DNA of 64,000 nt from Marinobacter zhanjiangensis (GCF_014651935.1 NZ_BMXV01000004.1:1-64000); one strand, 5' to 3'. Shown: positions 37,566 through 47,149, numbered from the stretch's first letter. Notes: generated by a model not told the origin, from the letters alone. Program-made: numbers and translations.

Positions 37566-38705
37566 ATGAATGTTCTGATTCTCGATGCCGATGTGCCCGT
37601 GGCCGAACTCATGGAAACCCTCGTTTCCGGCCTGTTTTCCCGTGCCCGCATCCACACCTTCCAGACAGTGTCCGAAGCCCTGGCAGGCCTGGAGCAGGTG
37701 CGTCCGGACCTTGTGGTGTGCGAGTGGGAGCTGCCTGATGGCCGTGGTCTCGATCTGGTCCGGGCGGTGCGTCAGCGCGACCGTGATGTCCCGGTGCTGA
37801 TGCTGTCCGCCAAGGCGGACAGGGACAAGGTATTGTCCGCCGCCCGCTACCGTATCCAGGGGTTCGTCCCCAAGCCATTCAGCGCCAATGTCATGCAGCA
37901 ACGACTGCGCGCGTTAGTGCCGGCCGGCACACCCGATGGCCCGCACACCAGTTTCGAGACCATGCTGCGCAAGGCCAGTGACACCCAGGTCTACCTGCCG
38001 GCCGACCTGGACCCCAGCAGCGTGATGGCCCTGATCGAGCAGGCGGATATCCTGTCAGCAGCGGACCTGGCCCGGGAATGGCGGAAGGAGGCGGCACTGA
38101 CGGTGCGGTTGCTGGATGTGGCCAACAGCAGCGCTTTCCGCCGCACCGGCGAGCCCTGCGGTAACCTGCGCGACGCGGTTACCCTGCTTGGCGTTGGCAT
38201 GAGTCTGAACCACGCCCTGGCCCAGTCCCTGGATATTACCCACAAGCTGTCGGATCCCTACCTCAGGGAGCTGGCCCGTGAGCAGAGCCAGAAGTCTCTT
38301 GAGCTGGCGGAGCTTGCCAGCACCATGGCCCGCAAGCTGGGGCTGGATCCCGCCCCCTGTTTCACCGCCGGGCTGCTTCATCGCGTGGGTGAGTTGGCGG
38401 TGATCAGTTCGGCCCAGCAGTTCATTGCCTCTGATGGTGCGCTGGACAACGATGATGTTGACCTGGCTCTGTACCAGTGGAGCGGCCCGCTGGGTAATGT
38501 GCTGAAAGTGGCCTGGCGACTGCCATTGCCCCTGCGAGACCTGATCGGCGCCTGCTATCTGCTGCCACGGGGTACCAGCGAGCGCTCGAAGGCAGTCATG
38601 CGCACGGCCTGGCTGCTCGGCAACGACATGTCCCGGAGCCAGGAATGCGAACGCCTGCTGGCGCGGCTGGGTATGGATGCGAAAAGCGCCGGCGCACCGG
38701 CCTGA
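37566..38705 (+). CDS. REC-HDOD response regulator with Glu at the phosphoacceptor site
   Basis: The 379-residue protein has a receiver (1-118) followed by an HDOD domain (about 130-340). The acidic pocket residues Asp7 and Asp9 and Lys in VPKPF are present. The phosphoacceptor position, expected as Asp in VVCDWELPDG, is Glu53 (codon GAG). Such a change can mimic permanent phosphorylation. The HDOD part has EWRKEAALTVRLLDVANSS and AGLLHRVGELAVIS. It lies between the chemoreceptor and a convergent HD-GYP gene. The partner is unknown. Confidence 0.85.
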   Translation: MNVLILDADVPVAELMETLVSGLFSRARIHTFQTVSEALAGLEQVRPDLVVCEWELPDGRGLDLVRAVRQRDRDVPVLMLSAKADRDKVLSAARYRIQGFVPKPFSANVMQQRLRALVPAGTPDGPHTSFETMLRKASDTQVYLPADLDPSSVMALIEQADILSAADLAREWRKEAALTVRLLDVANSSAFRRTGEPCGNLRDAVTLLGVGMSLNHALAQSLDITHKLSDPYLRELAREQSQKSLELAELASTMARKLGLDPAPCFTAGLLHRVGELAVISSAQQFIASDGALDNDDVDLALYQWSGPLGNVLKVAWRLPLPLRDLIGACYLLPRGTSERSKAVMRTAWLLGNDMSRSQECERLLARLGMDAKSAGAPA

Positions 38706-38735
38706 CAGCACCGCCATGCCTGCGACGGCTTTCTG

Positions 38736-39944
38736 TCAGTGGAGAAACTTGCGCACGTCCAGGTGATACTCCTCCGGCTCCACCGCCCGCAGGATGTGGT
38801 CCTGCACCCCGGGCCGTGACAGATCGAGAGTTTCCAGGGGGATCGGCATGCGGAACCGGGTGTGGTACATCAGCCGCACCACGGGTTGACGCTGATCATC
38901 CTCGTTACCTTCAATCACCGCACCAAGGCGACCGCTTTCCAGCAGTACCATGGAACCCACGGGGTAAAGGCCCAGGCAACGGATGAACTGGCGCACCAGT
39001 ATCGGGTCCAGGTGGTCGCCACTCCATTCCAACAGTTTCTTCAGGCCCTGGGTTGGTGTCATGCCCTTGTGGTAGACCCGGTCGCTGGTAATCGCATCGT
39101 ACACATCGGCGATGGCCACCATGCGTCCGTAGATGGAAATTTCATCGCCATGCAGGCCCCTGGGATAGCCGCTCCCGTCCATACGTTCATGGTGTTCGGC
39201 GGCGGTGAGCACGGACAGCTCACCAATGCCTTCGGTGGTGGACAGGATCTGGTGGGAGTGGGCGGCGTGCCCTTTCATGATTTCGAATTCCTCCGCCGTC
39301 AGTCGCCCGGGCTTGTGGAGAATCTCGTCCGGGGTGAGAATCTTGCCGATATCGTGAAGCAGGGCGCCGACAATGGTCTGGTGCAGCACATCACTGGAAT
39401 GCCCGACCGACTTGCCGAAAATGGACATCAGCACACTCAGGTTTACCGAGTGTTCCAGCAGGTAGTTGTCCTTCTCGCGGATGCGGCCCAGGCAGGCCAG
39501 GGCGTTATGGTTACGGAATACCGACCCCTGCAGGTCATCCGCCAGTTCGTGAACCGGAGACAGGTCAATGGCCTTGCCCAGTTTTACGTCCTGCATCAGG
39601 TTGCCCACCAGACCCTGGGCCTGCTGGTGAATGGCCAGCGCTGATGTCATCTCCTCGGCGACGTCCGCCCGGCGAAAGGCGACTGGTGATTCTTCCGCTG
39701 CCCGGTTCAGAGCGGCTTCGTTGGCCCGGTCCACTTCGTGGGCGGGTTCGCCGTCGGGGGAATCCGGGCCGCGCTCGGTGTCGATGTAGACGTACTTCAC
39801 CCCCAGGCGGGCAATCTTCTCGATGGTGGCCTCGCTGCGGATAAACCCCTTTCTGCGCTCATTATTGTGGGGTACCCAGTCGTTGTTGAGGTCGGTCAGG
39901 TACATCCCCACGCGCAGTGCGGACAGCGGAATGCGTTTTATCAT
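38736..39944 (-). CDS. HD-GYP domain cyclic-di-GMP phosphodiesterase (DUF3391)
   Basis: The N-terminal DUF3391 region (IPLSALRVGMYLTDLNNDW, about 4-120) precedes an HD-GYP hydrolase. HDIGK lies near residue 196, and HHERMDGSGYPRG near 250 is the canonical GYP motif. DVYDAITSDRVYHKGMTP follows. It would hydrolyse c-di-GMP to GMP or pGpG. A C-terminal domain of about 70 residues resembles those of P. aeruginosa PA4108/PA4781-like enzymes. It closes the signalling block. tatD lies 17 bp upstream on the same strand. Confidence 0.92.
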   Translation of the reverse strand: MIKRIPLSALRVGMYLTDLNNDWVPHNNERRKGFIRSEATIEKIARLGVKYVYIDTERGPDSPDGEPAHEVDRANEAALNRAAEESPVAFRRADVAEEMTSALAIHQQAQGLVGNLMQDVKLGKAIDLSPVHELADDLQGSVFRNHNALACLGRIREKDNYLLEHSVNLSVLMSIFGKSVGHSSDVLHQTIVGALLHDIGKILTPDEILHKPGRLTAEEFEIMKGHAAHSHQILSTTEGIGELSVLTAAEHHERMDGSGYPRGLHGDEISIYGRMVAIADVYDAITSDRVYHKGMTPTQGLKKLLEWSGDHLDPILVRQFIRCLGLYPVGSMVLLESGRLGAVIEGNEDDQRQPVVRLMYHTRFRMPIPLETLDLSRPGVQDHILRAVEPEEYHLDVRKFLH

Positions 39945-39961
39945 GTTGTCAGTCGCCTGAG

Positions 39962-40771
39962 TCAGCCGGCGGGGAAGAACGTACGCAGGCTGTTCTGATA
40001 AGTTTCGCTCAGCACGTCGGCCAGCTCCAGCTCTTTGACCTCGGCAATCTTCTCGGCCACGAAAGGCAGGTAGAAGGGTGCATTCTCGCGACCACGGTAG
40101 GGCGCGGGTGTCAGGAACGGTGAGTCGGTTTCCAGCAGGATCTGTTCGATCGGTGCCATGCGCACGATGTCCCTCACGTTCTCCGCCTTGTTAAAGGTGG
40201 TGATGCCGTTGAAGCCCAGGCACCAGCCCTGATCAAGGGCATAACGGGCCAGCCCTGGGCCGGAGGTGAAACTGTGGATGACTCCCCGGCGGTTCAGTGT
40301 GGCCTCGAATTCGGACAGTATGTTGACGGTATCTTCGTCTGCCTCCCGGCTATGGATCACCACCGGCTGGTCCAGGTCAGCGGCAATCTGCAACTGGCGG
40401 CGGAACACCTGTTTCTGGACCTCGCGGTCGGCATTATCATAGAAGTAGTCGAGCCCGATCTCACCGATGGCCACGATCTTGTCGTCGTTGCCGTGCTTGC
40501 GGATGATCTCCTCGCAGGCATCGGAGTAGGATTCGGCCTCGTGGGGGTGCACGCCCTGAGTGCCATAGAGCCATGGTTGCCGGCCACTGAGGTCACGAAC
40601 CGTGGCCAGGTTTTCCGGAGAAACGGCGATGGTGATGACCCGTTCGATGTTCACGTCCCGGGTCTTTTCCAGGGTTTCCTCCAGCGGCCGGTCCTTGAGG
40701 TAATCAAGGTGGCAATGGGTCTCGATCAGGGGCTGGTCGAAAACGGGGATGTCTCGTCTCTTGCGGCTCAT
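39962..40771 (-). CDS. TatD-family metal-dependent deoxyribonuclease
   Basis: This TIM-barrel metallohydrolase of 269 residues has metal ligands in ETHCHLDYL, EIGLDYFYD, VIHSREADED and LLETDSPFLTP. TatD/YcfH proteins act as 3'-5' exonucleases and in DNA repair. It starts MSRKRRDIPVFDQPLIETH. It probably shares a transcript with the downstream HD-GYP gene, although their functions are unrelated. Confidence 0.92.
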   Translation of the reverse strand: MSRKRRDIPVFDQPLIETHCHLDYLKDRPLEETLEKTRDVNIERVITIAVSPENLATVRDLSGRQPWLYGTQGVHPHEAESYSDACEEIIRKHGNDDKIVAIGEIGLDYFYDNADREVQKQVFRRQLQIAADLDQPVVIHSREADEDTVNILSEFEATLNRRGVIHSFTSGPGLARYALDQGWCLGFNGITTFNKAENVRDIVRMAPIEQILLETDSPFLTPAPYRGRENAPFYLPFVAEKIAEVKELELADVLSETYQNSLRTFFPAG

Positions 40772-40887
40772 AGCTGCTAACCTGCATTCTCAAAGTCCAC
40801 CAGTTTATCATCAAGGCGTGTGGTTCCGAACCATTGTCTCGATAGCCTGAGACCATCAACCTGCCATTCCCGGAGCGTTCCCACTCA

Positions 40888-41706
40888 ATGATAACGACAC
40901 GGTTCAACAAATCCTGGCTCTATGACCCCCGCCGTTCCCGGCTGAGTGACTATGCCTCAGACATTGACGACGACCAGGTGCCCGCGCTTGAGCCGGAACT
41001 GGAACTGATCGGCGAGCACCAGCGGCGGCTATGGGCGAACGGTGGCAATGCCTGCCTGCTGGCATTTCACGGGCTGGACGCCAGCGGCAAGGACAGCCTG
41101 ATCCGGACTCTGGCGACCTATATGGACCCGGCGGGGTTTCATGCCTGGTCCTTCGGACGGCCCGCCGGTGCTGAAACAAAACATGATTTTCTCTGGCGTG
41201 TGGTGCCTTACCTGCCTGCCCTGGGGGAAATGGCGGCCTTCAACCGCAGCCATCACGAAGCGGTGATGGCTGAGCGCCTGTGGCCGGTTCGTGACGAGGG
41301 CCATTACAACTGGCAGGCGCGCTACGCTGCCATACGAGCCTTCGAACAGCACCTGGTGCAGGAAGGCACCACGGTGATCAAGGTGTGGCTGGAGCTCTCC
41401 CCCGAAGAGCACCGCCGGCGTCTGCTCAAGCGGCTGGACAAACCTCGCAAGCGCTGGAAATTCGACCGGTCTGACATCAATGCCTGGCAGCGCCGTGACG
41501 AATACCTGGCAGTGGTGGAAGAGGCCATCGCCGCCACCCATACGCCCGAGGCCCCGTGGCTGATTGTTCCCGCTGACCGCAAGCCCGTGGCCCGGGCGTT
41601 GGTGGCCCGCGTTGTCGCCGAGCAGCTGGTGCACCTGGCGCCGGAGTACCCTCAGTACGATGAGGACGTACTCGAACAGTACCGGGACCTGCTGAAAGGC
41701 GAATAG
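40888..41706 (+). CDS. PPK2-family polyphosphate:nucleotide phosphotransferase
   Basis: This kinase transfers phosphate between polyphosphate and nucleoside mono- or diphosphates. Walker A is HGLDASGKDS (about 61-70). The family block RPAGAETKHDFLWR and FNRSHHE follow; the latter is usually FNRSYYE. The lid region has KRLDKPRKRWKF and the C-terminal helix WLIVPADRKPVARALV. The subclass (AMP- or ADP-acting) cannot be fixed by eye. The next gene starts one base after the stop. Confidence 0.9.
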   Translation: MITTRFNKSWLYDPRRSRLSDYASDIDDDQVPALEPELELIGEHQRRLWANGGNACLLAFHGLDASGKDSLIRTLATYMDPAGFHAWSFGRPAGAETKHDFLWRVVPYLPALGEMAAFNRSHHEAVMAERLWPVRDEGHYNWQARYAAIRAFEQHLVQEGTTVIKVWLELSPEEHRRRLLKRLDKPRKRWKFDRSDINAWQRRDEYLAVVEEAIAATHTPEAPWLIVPADRKPVARALVARVVAEQLVHLAPEYPQYDEDVLEQYRDLLKGE

Positions 41707-41707
41707 G

Positions 41708-42919
41708 ATGCTTCCTTTTTCTCATCGCTGGCAGCATCTCGATGACTGGCTTTGGCAGCATCGTGGGCTGTGGCAGCCGGTGCCGTTCGCCGAACCGGCA
41801 CCTTCATGGACACGTGACTGGCCGGCGCTGGCGGCCTGGCTGGGGCAACTCGACAACACCCACTGCGAGGTTTACGAAAAGCAGCCAGAGCGGTTGGCTG
41901 AGGCGGTTTCGCACTGGTTGCCGGCGCTGTCGGACTATGCAGCGATGGTGTCCGTGCCGGACCTCAGCCCGGGCCCACCGGACGTCGGCGCAGCCACGCT
42001 GGCCGAGCGGGAGGCGGTGGACATGCCCGGTCGCAAGCGGCAGCAGGCCGGGGCCTTTACCGCCGCCCTGTTACCGCTGGCCCAATCACCACTGGACTGG
42101 TGCTGTGGCAAGGGGCATCTGTCCCGCACTCTGGCCCGGCGGGGTAAGGTGCCAGTCATCGGGTATGAGTGGAACGCCGAACTGGTGCGCGACGGCAATC
42201 GTCTGACTACCCGGTATGGCGATGCGGTGACTCTGCAGTGCCAGGATGTGATGGCAGAGGATCTCCCCTGGCCGCCAAAGGCCCATGGTGTCGCTCTCCA
42301 TGCCTGTGGTGATCTGCATCGCAAGCTGATCCGCGATGCCGTGGAACAGCGGCAGCCCCGGCTCAGCTTCTCCCCCTGTTGTTACCATCTCACCACCACC
42401 CGCGATGTCGTCCCCTTGTCGTTCCGGGCACAGTCGAGTCATACCGGCCTGGTACTGAGCCGAGAGGATCTGCGGCTGGCGGTGAGGGAGACGGTCACCG
42501 CGCCCGCCGGGGTACGTGCACAGACCGCCCGCGCCAGTCGGTGGCGGCTGGGCTTCGATGGCCTGCAGCGCTGGCTGAGAGGTGTGGATGAGTACCTGCC
42601 CCTGCCACCACACCCGAAGCGCCTGGCGGGAGACGGATTCGAGGCGTTCTGCCGATGGGCGGCTGAGCTCAAGGGGATCTCATTACCGGAAGGCGTGAAT
42701 TTCGACCACTGGCTTGAACACGGCGTGGAGCGTGCCGCCACGGTGCGACGGTACGAGTTGCTGCGCCATCTGTTCCGCCGCCCGCTGGAGCTGTGGCTGG
42801 TACTGGACTATGCCCTGTTCCTGGAAGAGTCCGGCTATCACGTGCGCATGGGCACCTTCTGCGAGCGTGAGCTGACGCCCCGTAACCTGCTGGTGGACGC
42901 GGCTATCGCCCAGCCATGA
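41708..42919 (+). CDS. SAM-dependent methyltransferase (GSTCD-like, Methyltransf_32)
   Basis: The 403-residue protein has a class I methyltransferase core: SAM loop LDWCCGKGHLSRTLARRG near 129, acidic strand GYEWN and VALHACGDLHRKL. The conserved FSPCCYHL motif is near 229. The family is described for proteins related to eukaryotic GSTCD; the substrate is unknown, possibly RNA. N-terminal and C-terminal extensions are helical. It is co-transcribed with the PPK2 gene. Its stop codon overlaps the terminator of the convergent porin gene. Confidence 0.8.
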   Translation: MLPFSHRWQHLDDWLWQHRGLWQPVPFAEPAPSWTRDWPALAAWLGQLDNTHCEVYEKQPERLAEAVSHWLPALSDYAAMVSVPDLSPGPPDVGAATLAEREAVDMPGRKRQQAGAFTAALLPLAQSPLDWCCGKGHLSRTLARRGKVPVIGYEWNAELVRDGNRLTTRYGDAVTLQCQDVMAEDLPWPPKAHGVALHACGDLHRKLIRDAVEQRQPRLSFSPCCYHLTTTRDVVPLSFRAQSSHTGLVLSREDLRLAVRETVTAPAGVRAQTARASRWRLGFDGLQRWLRGVDEYLPLPPHPKRLAGDGFEAFCRWAAELKGISLPEGVNFDHWLEHGVERAATVRRYELLRHLFRRPLELWLVLDYALFLEESGYHVRMGTFCERELTPRNLLVDAAIAQP

Positions 42920-42940
42920 AAAAAGGCGCCCGAAGGCGCC
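42919..42940 (-). terminator. Intrinsic terminator of the OmpA-like gene
   Basis: GGCGCC-TTCG-GGCGCC on the minus strand is followed by TTTTTT. A-rich flanks on the other side may let it act in both directions. Confidence 0.92.
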
Positions 42941-42969
42941 TTTAGAGGTAGTGAAGAACCAGTCGCGGA

Positions 42970-44100
42970 TCAGCGACGAACCTGAATGCGGGCTTCAACC
43001 CGACGATTCTGGGCGCGGCCTTCATCGGTCTCGTTGGTGGCAACAGGGTCGGATTCACCGTAACCCACTGGCGTTACCCGGTCACTATCGATGTCATAGA
43101 TCTCGACCAGGCGTTCGGCAACGGCTTCGGCACGACGCTGGGAAAGTTGCTGGTTGTACGCGGCAGCACCGGTGCTGTCGGTGTGGCCAGCAATTTCCGT
43201 GGTCACCTCATCGTTCTTTTTCAGCGCGTTGGCGATTTTAAGGATGTCATCATCGTACTGGCTACCGATCTCAGCGCTGTTCAGCGGGAAGGTAATGTAC
43301 AGAGTGATGGTCTCGAGCGTCACCAGCTCACACCCGCGTTCGCCCACTTCGGCACCGGCTCTGGTTCCGGGGCAGTCGTCCAGGCGATTAACAACGCCGT
43401 CGCCATCGCTGTCGAGTTCGCAGCCGTTGCGGTCAACCGTAGCGCCGGAAACGGTGCCAGGGCACTGGTCGCGATTGTTGGGAACGCCATCGTTGTCACT
43501 GTCCGGTTCCGGTTCCGGAGCCGGTGCGGGCTCGGGTGCGGCGGGTTCGGGCTCACTGGTGTTGCGGCTGAAGGCAAGGCTCAGCCCCAGTGACGCCTGG
43601 GCATCAAAGGTACTTTCGTCGAGCCCGTGCAGCGCACGCAGGTCGGCACGCAGTGATAGCAGGTCGGTCATGTTGAAACGGACACCGCCGCCCAGATTGA
43701 CCCGGGTTTCTTCATGCTCGGTACCCGGCGTTGTCATGGTGCCGCCATCGAACTTGGCATGACCGACACCGGCTGCCAGATAAGGGTTCACCGTCTCGCT
43801 CTGGTTTCCGAAGTAGTACAGGCCATCGACCCGGACTTCTTCGAAGTCGACGTCACCGTTGCTGTCCTTGATATCCGGATTGGCTTTGGAATAGACCGCC
43901 TCAACAGCCCACTGGGGCAGGAAGCGGTATTCCAGGCCGAAGCCGTAGGTCGCCTCTTCGTCCAGGTCACGCTTGTGGTCAAAATACTGGTAACCGATGA
44001 AGGGATTGATATAGACAGTCTCGATATCGTCTTGCGCCAGTACCGGAGTGCTGACGGCCGCAGCCAGTATGGCGGCGGACAGAGGGCGAAGTGTATTCAT
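42970..44100 (-). CDS. OmpA/OprF-like outer-membrane protein
   Basis: A signal peptide (1-22, ending VLAQ) precedes an eight-strand beta-barrel domain (about 25-185). A Pro/Glu linker and two thrombospondin type-3-like calcium repeats (DSDNDGVPNNRDQCPGT, DSDGDGVVNRLDDCPGT) follow. The C-terminal OmpA peptidoglycan-binding domain (about 265-376) has GHTDSTGAAAYN and RRVEARI. It links the outer membrane to the cell wall. The upstream 190 bp are AT-rich and probably hold its promoter. It is probably an abundant protein: AAGGAA ribosome-binding site and strong terminator. Confidence 0.93.
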   Translation of the reverse strand: MNTLRPLSAAILAAAVSTPVLAQDDIETVYINPFIGYQYFDHKRDLDEEATYGFGLEYRFLPQWAVEAVYSKANPDIKDSNGDVDFEEVRVDGLYYFGNQSETVNPYLAAGVGHAKFDGGTMTTPGTEHEETRVNLGGGVRFNMTDLLSLRADLRALHGLDESTFDAQASLGLSLAFSRNTSEPEPAAPEPAPAPEPEPDSDNDGVPNNRDQCPGTVSGATVDRNGCELDSDGDGVVNRLDDCPGTRAGAEVGERGCELVTLETITLYITFPLNSAEIGSQYDDDILKIANALKKNDEVTTEIAGHTDSTGAAAYNQQLSQRRAEAVAERLVEIYDIDSDRVTPVGYGESDPVATNETDEGRAQNRRVEARIQVRR

Positions 44101-44293
44101 GAGTATTCCTTTTTATTGCCAATTGAGGTCGCCTTTTTGCAAGCGATTTAAATCAAGTTAAGTTCTGTAACCGTCTGTATACAAGTGAAAATTAACGAAG
44201 GTTCGGTATTCACGCAGAGGTTGGCGGAAGAGATGACCAGAATGAAATTTGTGAACGGCTTCTCAATTCATTGAAATAAATGGAGAAAGTGGC

Positions 44294-44815
44294 TCAGGGT
44301 TTGCGGTACTCCACTCGTTCCACGCAGCCGTTTCTGAAATAAATGTAAGTCAGTTCGTAAAGTGCACCGTAATGCCTGGTCTGGTACACCCAGGTTTCCT
44401 GGGGCGTGGGGTAGACTTCCGAGGTTCGCCCGAACGCTCTTTCCACCTGCTTGCGGGTCATGCCGGGCACCACCTGTTCCCGCGCCAGGTAGGTACGCAG
44501 ATCGGTGGAGCTGATAAAACGGCAGGCCCCGTCTTCCGCTGCCCGGGGTTCGTCTTGCTCGGGTGGGTCGTTTTCCGGATAGCCGTCAAAGTCGGGCAGG
44601 TTGTCCCCGACGCTGCCGCCAACGCGGTTGTCCCGAATGGTGACGATTTCCGGGTCCGGGCCGCAGGGCTGGTCGGAGAACTGGATACCGTCCGGGCCCT
44701 CACACCGGTAGACGGTCCCGCTGGCCGCCAGGGCTGGCCCGACAAGCAGCAGCGTAACACCGGTCAGCAACGCGCAGATGCCCGCTGGCTGGCAGATTTT
44801 CCGGAATGCTGACAT
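44294..44815 (-). CDS. DUF4124 domain secreted protein
   Basis: The 173-residue protein has a signal peptide (about 1-30). A DUF4124-like segment follows (GTVYRCEGPDGIQFSDQPCG), then an acidic low-complexity linker. The C-terminal part (VPGMTRKQVERAFGRTSEVY, TYIYFRNGCVERVEY) resembles the SmpA/OmlA/BamE fold in its 'GMT...V...G' pattern. It is probably periplasmic; the Cys residues could form disulfides. The helicase gene ends 8 bp upstream on the same strand. The function is unknown. Confidence 0.8.
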   Translation of the reverse strand: MSAFRKICQPAGICALLTGVTLLLVGPALAASGTVYRCEGPDGIQFSDQPCGPDPEIVTIRDNRVGGSVGDNLPDFDGYPENDPPEQDEPRAAEDGACRFISSTDLRTYLAREQVVPGMTRKQVERAFGRTSEVYPTPQETWVYQTRHYGALYELTYIYFRNGCVERVEYRKP

Positions 44816-44823
44816 TGGTGTCC

Positions 44824-47100
44824 TTACGGCGTGATGGCCCGGAAATACAGGTGCGCGCTTTTCTTGCTGAAGGTCAGTAGTCGACCCTCATCGAAACGCA
44901 CATCAAACGACGATTCCTCTTCCGCAAGCACGGTACCCGGGCCGAAAATGGCATGACTCAGGCGCCGACAGGCCCACAGGGGCTGGTTGTCGGTCGCGGG
45001 GCTGGCGGCTTCTCCTTTGAGGCTGACGGCTTCCCGGCTGGCATAGCGCTGGCTTACCGGTGTCAGGGGCAGGTCGACTTCGAACTCGTTATCGCTTTCA
45101 TGGCCCGGTGTCCTTTGGTCCAGCCAGCGGCCAAAACGTTCACTCAGATCGTGGCAGAGTTCCGCCACAAACCGGCTGGGGGCCTGATCCGCATCCACCG
45201 CAGGCCTGGGGCCGCCGGGGCGGGTGATCAGGTGCAGCTCGTTGCGGGTGCGGGTGATGGCCACGTACAGCAGGCGGCGCTCGCTTTCCATGAAGGCCTG
45301 CAGGTCTTCCTGCTGGCGGGGGCTGTAGGGCAGGTATTTTTCCTGCAGTCCGGGAATGATCACCCGTGACCACTCCAGCCCCTTGGTGCGGTGGATGGTA
45401 GACAGCAGCACGCCCCGGTTGCCCTCGCTGTTGTGGTCCTGCCGCTCCAGGGCCTGGCGGCGCAGTGTCTGCAGGTGTTGCAGGGCATCGGCGGGCGGGA
45501 CGTCGAGTGACGCCAGGTAGGCGCGGAAGCCCTGCACGGTATCGATGCGTTCATTGGCGGTTTCGTGGGTGAGGGCGAGGCCGCGAATCCCCTCGAAGAG
45601 TTCGGTCTGATCGGCGTACCGTCCCAGAAGGGTGGCCACCGGGCCGGAGAAGCCGTTGAGCGACACCAGCGCTTCGCCCAGGCGCCGCAACTTGCGGGCG
45701 GGCATGGGGCCCAGGCCCCGCTCGTCCAGGCTGAGCAGGCAGTTGCCCCAGTCGGACTCGAAGCCGGCCAGCATCTGCGCCATGCTGCCCAGTTCCTGCT
45801 CCTTCAGCCCCACATGGGGGAATCGCAGCAGGTTGCGGGCGGTGTCCAGGCGGTCCTGGACCGTCATCCGGGGCAGCTGGCCGGTAACCACCTGCAGCAG
45901 GCTGGTGATGGCCTCTACCTCGCGGCTGAACAGGGCGCCCTTGCCGGCATCGATGCGATAGGGGATCTGCCGCGCCAGCAGGCGCAACTCAATGGGCACG
46001 CTCTGACTCCAGACCCGGAACAGGATGGCGGTCTGCTGTTGTTCCTTTTCCGGCAGGCCTTCCAGCAGCTTGACCACCACGCCGCCGTCCTGCTCGCTTT
46101 CATGGAGCTGGATGCGGCTGGCGGGCGTGGAAGGGTGGGCGTGACACAGCACGTCATGGCGGCCCTGATTGTGGGTGATCAGGTGGTTGGCCAGCAGCGC
46201 TACCCGGTGGCCGTAGCGAAAGCTGTAGCTCAGGGTGTGCTGCAACGGCTCGTCAAACTCCTCGCGGAAGCGCCGCAGGATAAATTCCGGTTTGGCACCG
46301 CGGAATTCGTAGATGGTCTGGTCCGGGTCGCCCACCACCGTCACCCTGGCACGGTCACCGGCCACATAACGCAGTAGCAGGTGCTGGATCTCGTTGGTGT
46401 CCTGGTACTCGTCCACCAGTACCAGGTCCATCTTGTTGCCCACCAGCCGCTGCAGCGCCGTGTTCTGGTGAATGGCCATCACCGGCTCGTAGAGCATGTC
46501 GGCAAAGGTGATCTGGCTGCGCTCCTTGCGCCATTGCTCGAAGCCGTGAAACAGGTCGATCAGGTAACGATGGCGATCGCTGTAACCGAGCTCCTCAAAG
46601 ACCACTTCCACCGGCGTCAGGGTGGTCTTCACCAGGTCGATGAAGTTGGTGGCGGTTTCCACAAAGTCCTTCTTGTTGCGGCGGATTTCGTCCGCCAGGT
46701 CCTCCGGCGCCAGTTGACGGGTCAGCAGCCAGGCCTGGTAGCTGACCTCCTGCTCGGTAAGAATCCTGTCGGAGAAGCCGGGCAGGTAACCCTCCTGCAC
46801 AAAACGCTTGTACAGCCGCAGCCCCATGGCATGGTAGGTACGCACCTCCGGCAGCGCCAGGCCCAGGTCACGGCTGACGTCCCGCAGCTTGCGTTCAAAG
46901 TCGACGCGGGCGCTGCGGTTGAACATCAGTACCAGCATCCGCCTTGGATCATGGCCCTGTTGCAGCAGCCACCGCAGGCGCCAGGCCAGGGTGGTGGTCT
47001 TGCCACTGCCGGCCACGGCGGTAATCAGCGCATGCTCGTGGCCGGCGGTGATAATGTCGCGCTGTTCGGAGGTGAGAAAGTCGGGGAGTTGGCTGGTCAT
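44824..47100 (-). CDS. UvrD/Rep-family superfamily-1 DNA helicase
   Basis: The 758-residue helicase has motif I AVAGSGKTTT near 28-37, motif II VDEYQDTN, and motif III GDPDQTIYEFRGA. Later motifs are STIHRTKGLEWSRVIIPG (V) and LYVAITRTRNELHL (VI). The C-terminal 90 residues form an SH3-like segment (LSHAIFGPGTVLAEEE) as in UvrD/PcrA. I start at ATG 47100 (MTSQLPDFL); the longer frame runs into the divergent promoter. It is shorter and more divergent than UvrD itself, so it is probably an accessory repair helicase. Confidence 0.9.
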   Translation of the reverse strand: MTSQLPDFLTSEQRDIITAGHEHALITAVAGSGKTTTLAWRLRWLLQQGHDPRRMLVLMFNRSARVDFERKLRDVSRDLGLALPEVRTYHAMGLRLYKRFVQEGYLPGFSDRILTEQEVSYQAWLLTRQLAPEDLADEIRRNKKDFVETATNFIDLVKTTLTPVEVVFEELGYSDRHRYLIDLFHGFEQWRKERSQITFADMLYEPVMAIHQNTALQRLVGNKMDLVLVDEYQDTNEIQHLLLRYVAGDRARVTVVGDPDQTIYEFRGAKPEFILRRFREEFDEPLQHTLSYSFRYGHRVALLANHLITHNQGRHDVLCHAHPSTPASRIQLHESEQDGGVVVKLLEGLPEKEQQQTAILFRVWSQSVPIELRLLARQIPYRIDAGKGALFSREVEAITSLLQVVTGQLPRMTVQDRLDTARNLLRFPHVGLKEQELGSMAQMLAGFESDWGNCLLSLDERGLGPMPARKLRRLGEALVSLNGFSGPVATLLGRYADQTELFEGIRGLALTHETANERIDTVQGFRAYLASLDVPPADALQHLQTLRRQALERQDHNSEGNRGVLLSTIHRTKGLEWSRVIIPGLQEKYLPYSPRQQEDLQAFMESERRLLYVAITRTRNELHLITRPGGPRPAVDADQAPSRFVAELCHDLSERFGRWLDQRTPGHESDNEFEVDLPLTPVSQRYASREAVSLKGEAASPATDNQPLWACRRLSHAIFGPGTVLAEEESSFDVRFDEGRLLTFSKKSAHLYFRAITP

Positions 47101-47120
47101 GGCACTATTGTAAAGGGCCC

Positions 47121-47149
47121 CTGACACCCGGTCATCCTTACCCCATAAT
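47121..47149 (+). promoter_or_regulatory. Promoter of the DUF2237-tmcA operon
   Basis: CTGACA (47121-47126) and CATAAT (47144-47149) are 17 bp apart, each five of six to consensus. AAGGAG precedes the ATG at 47180. Confidence 0.65.
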
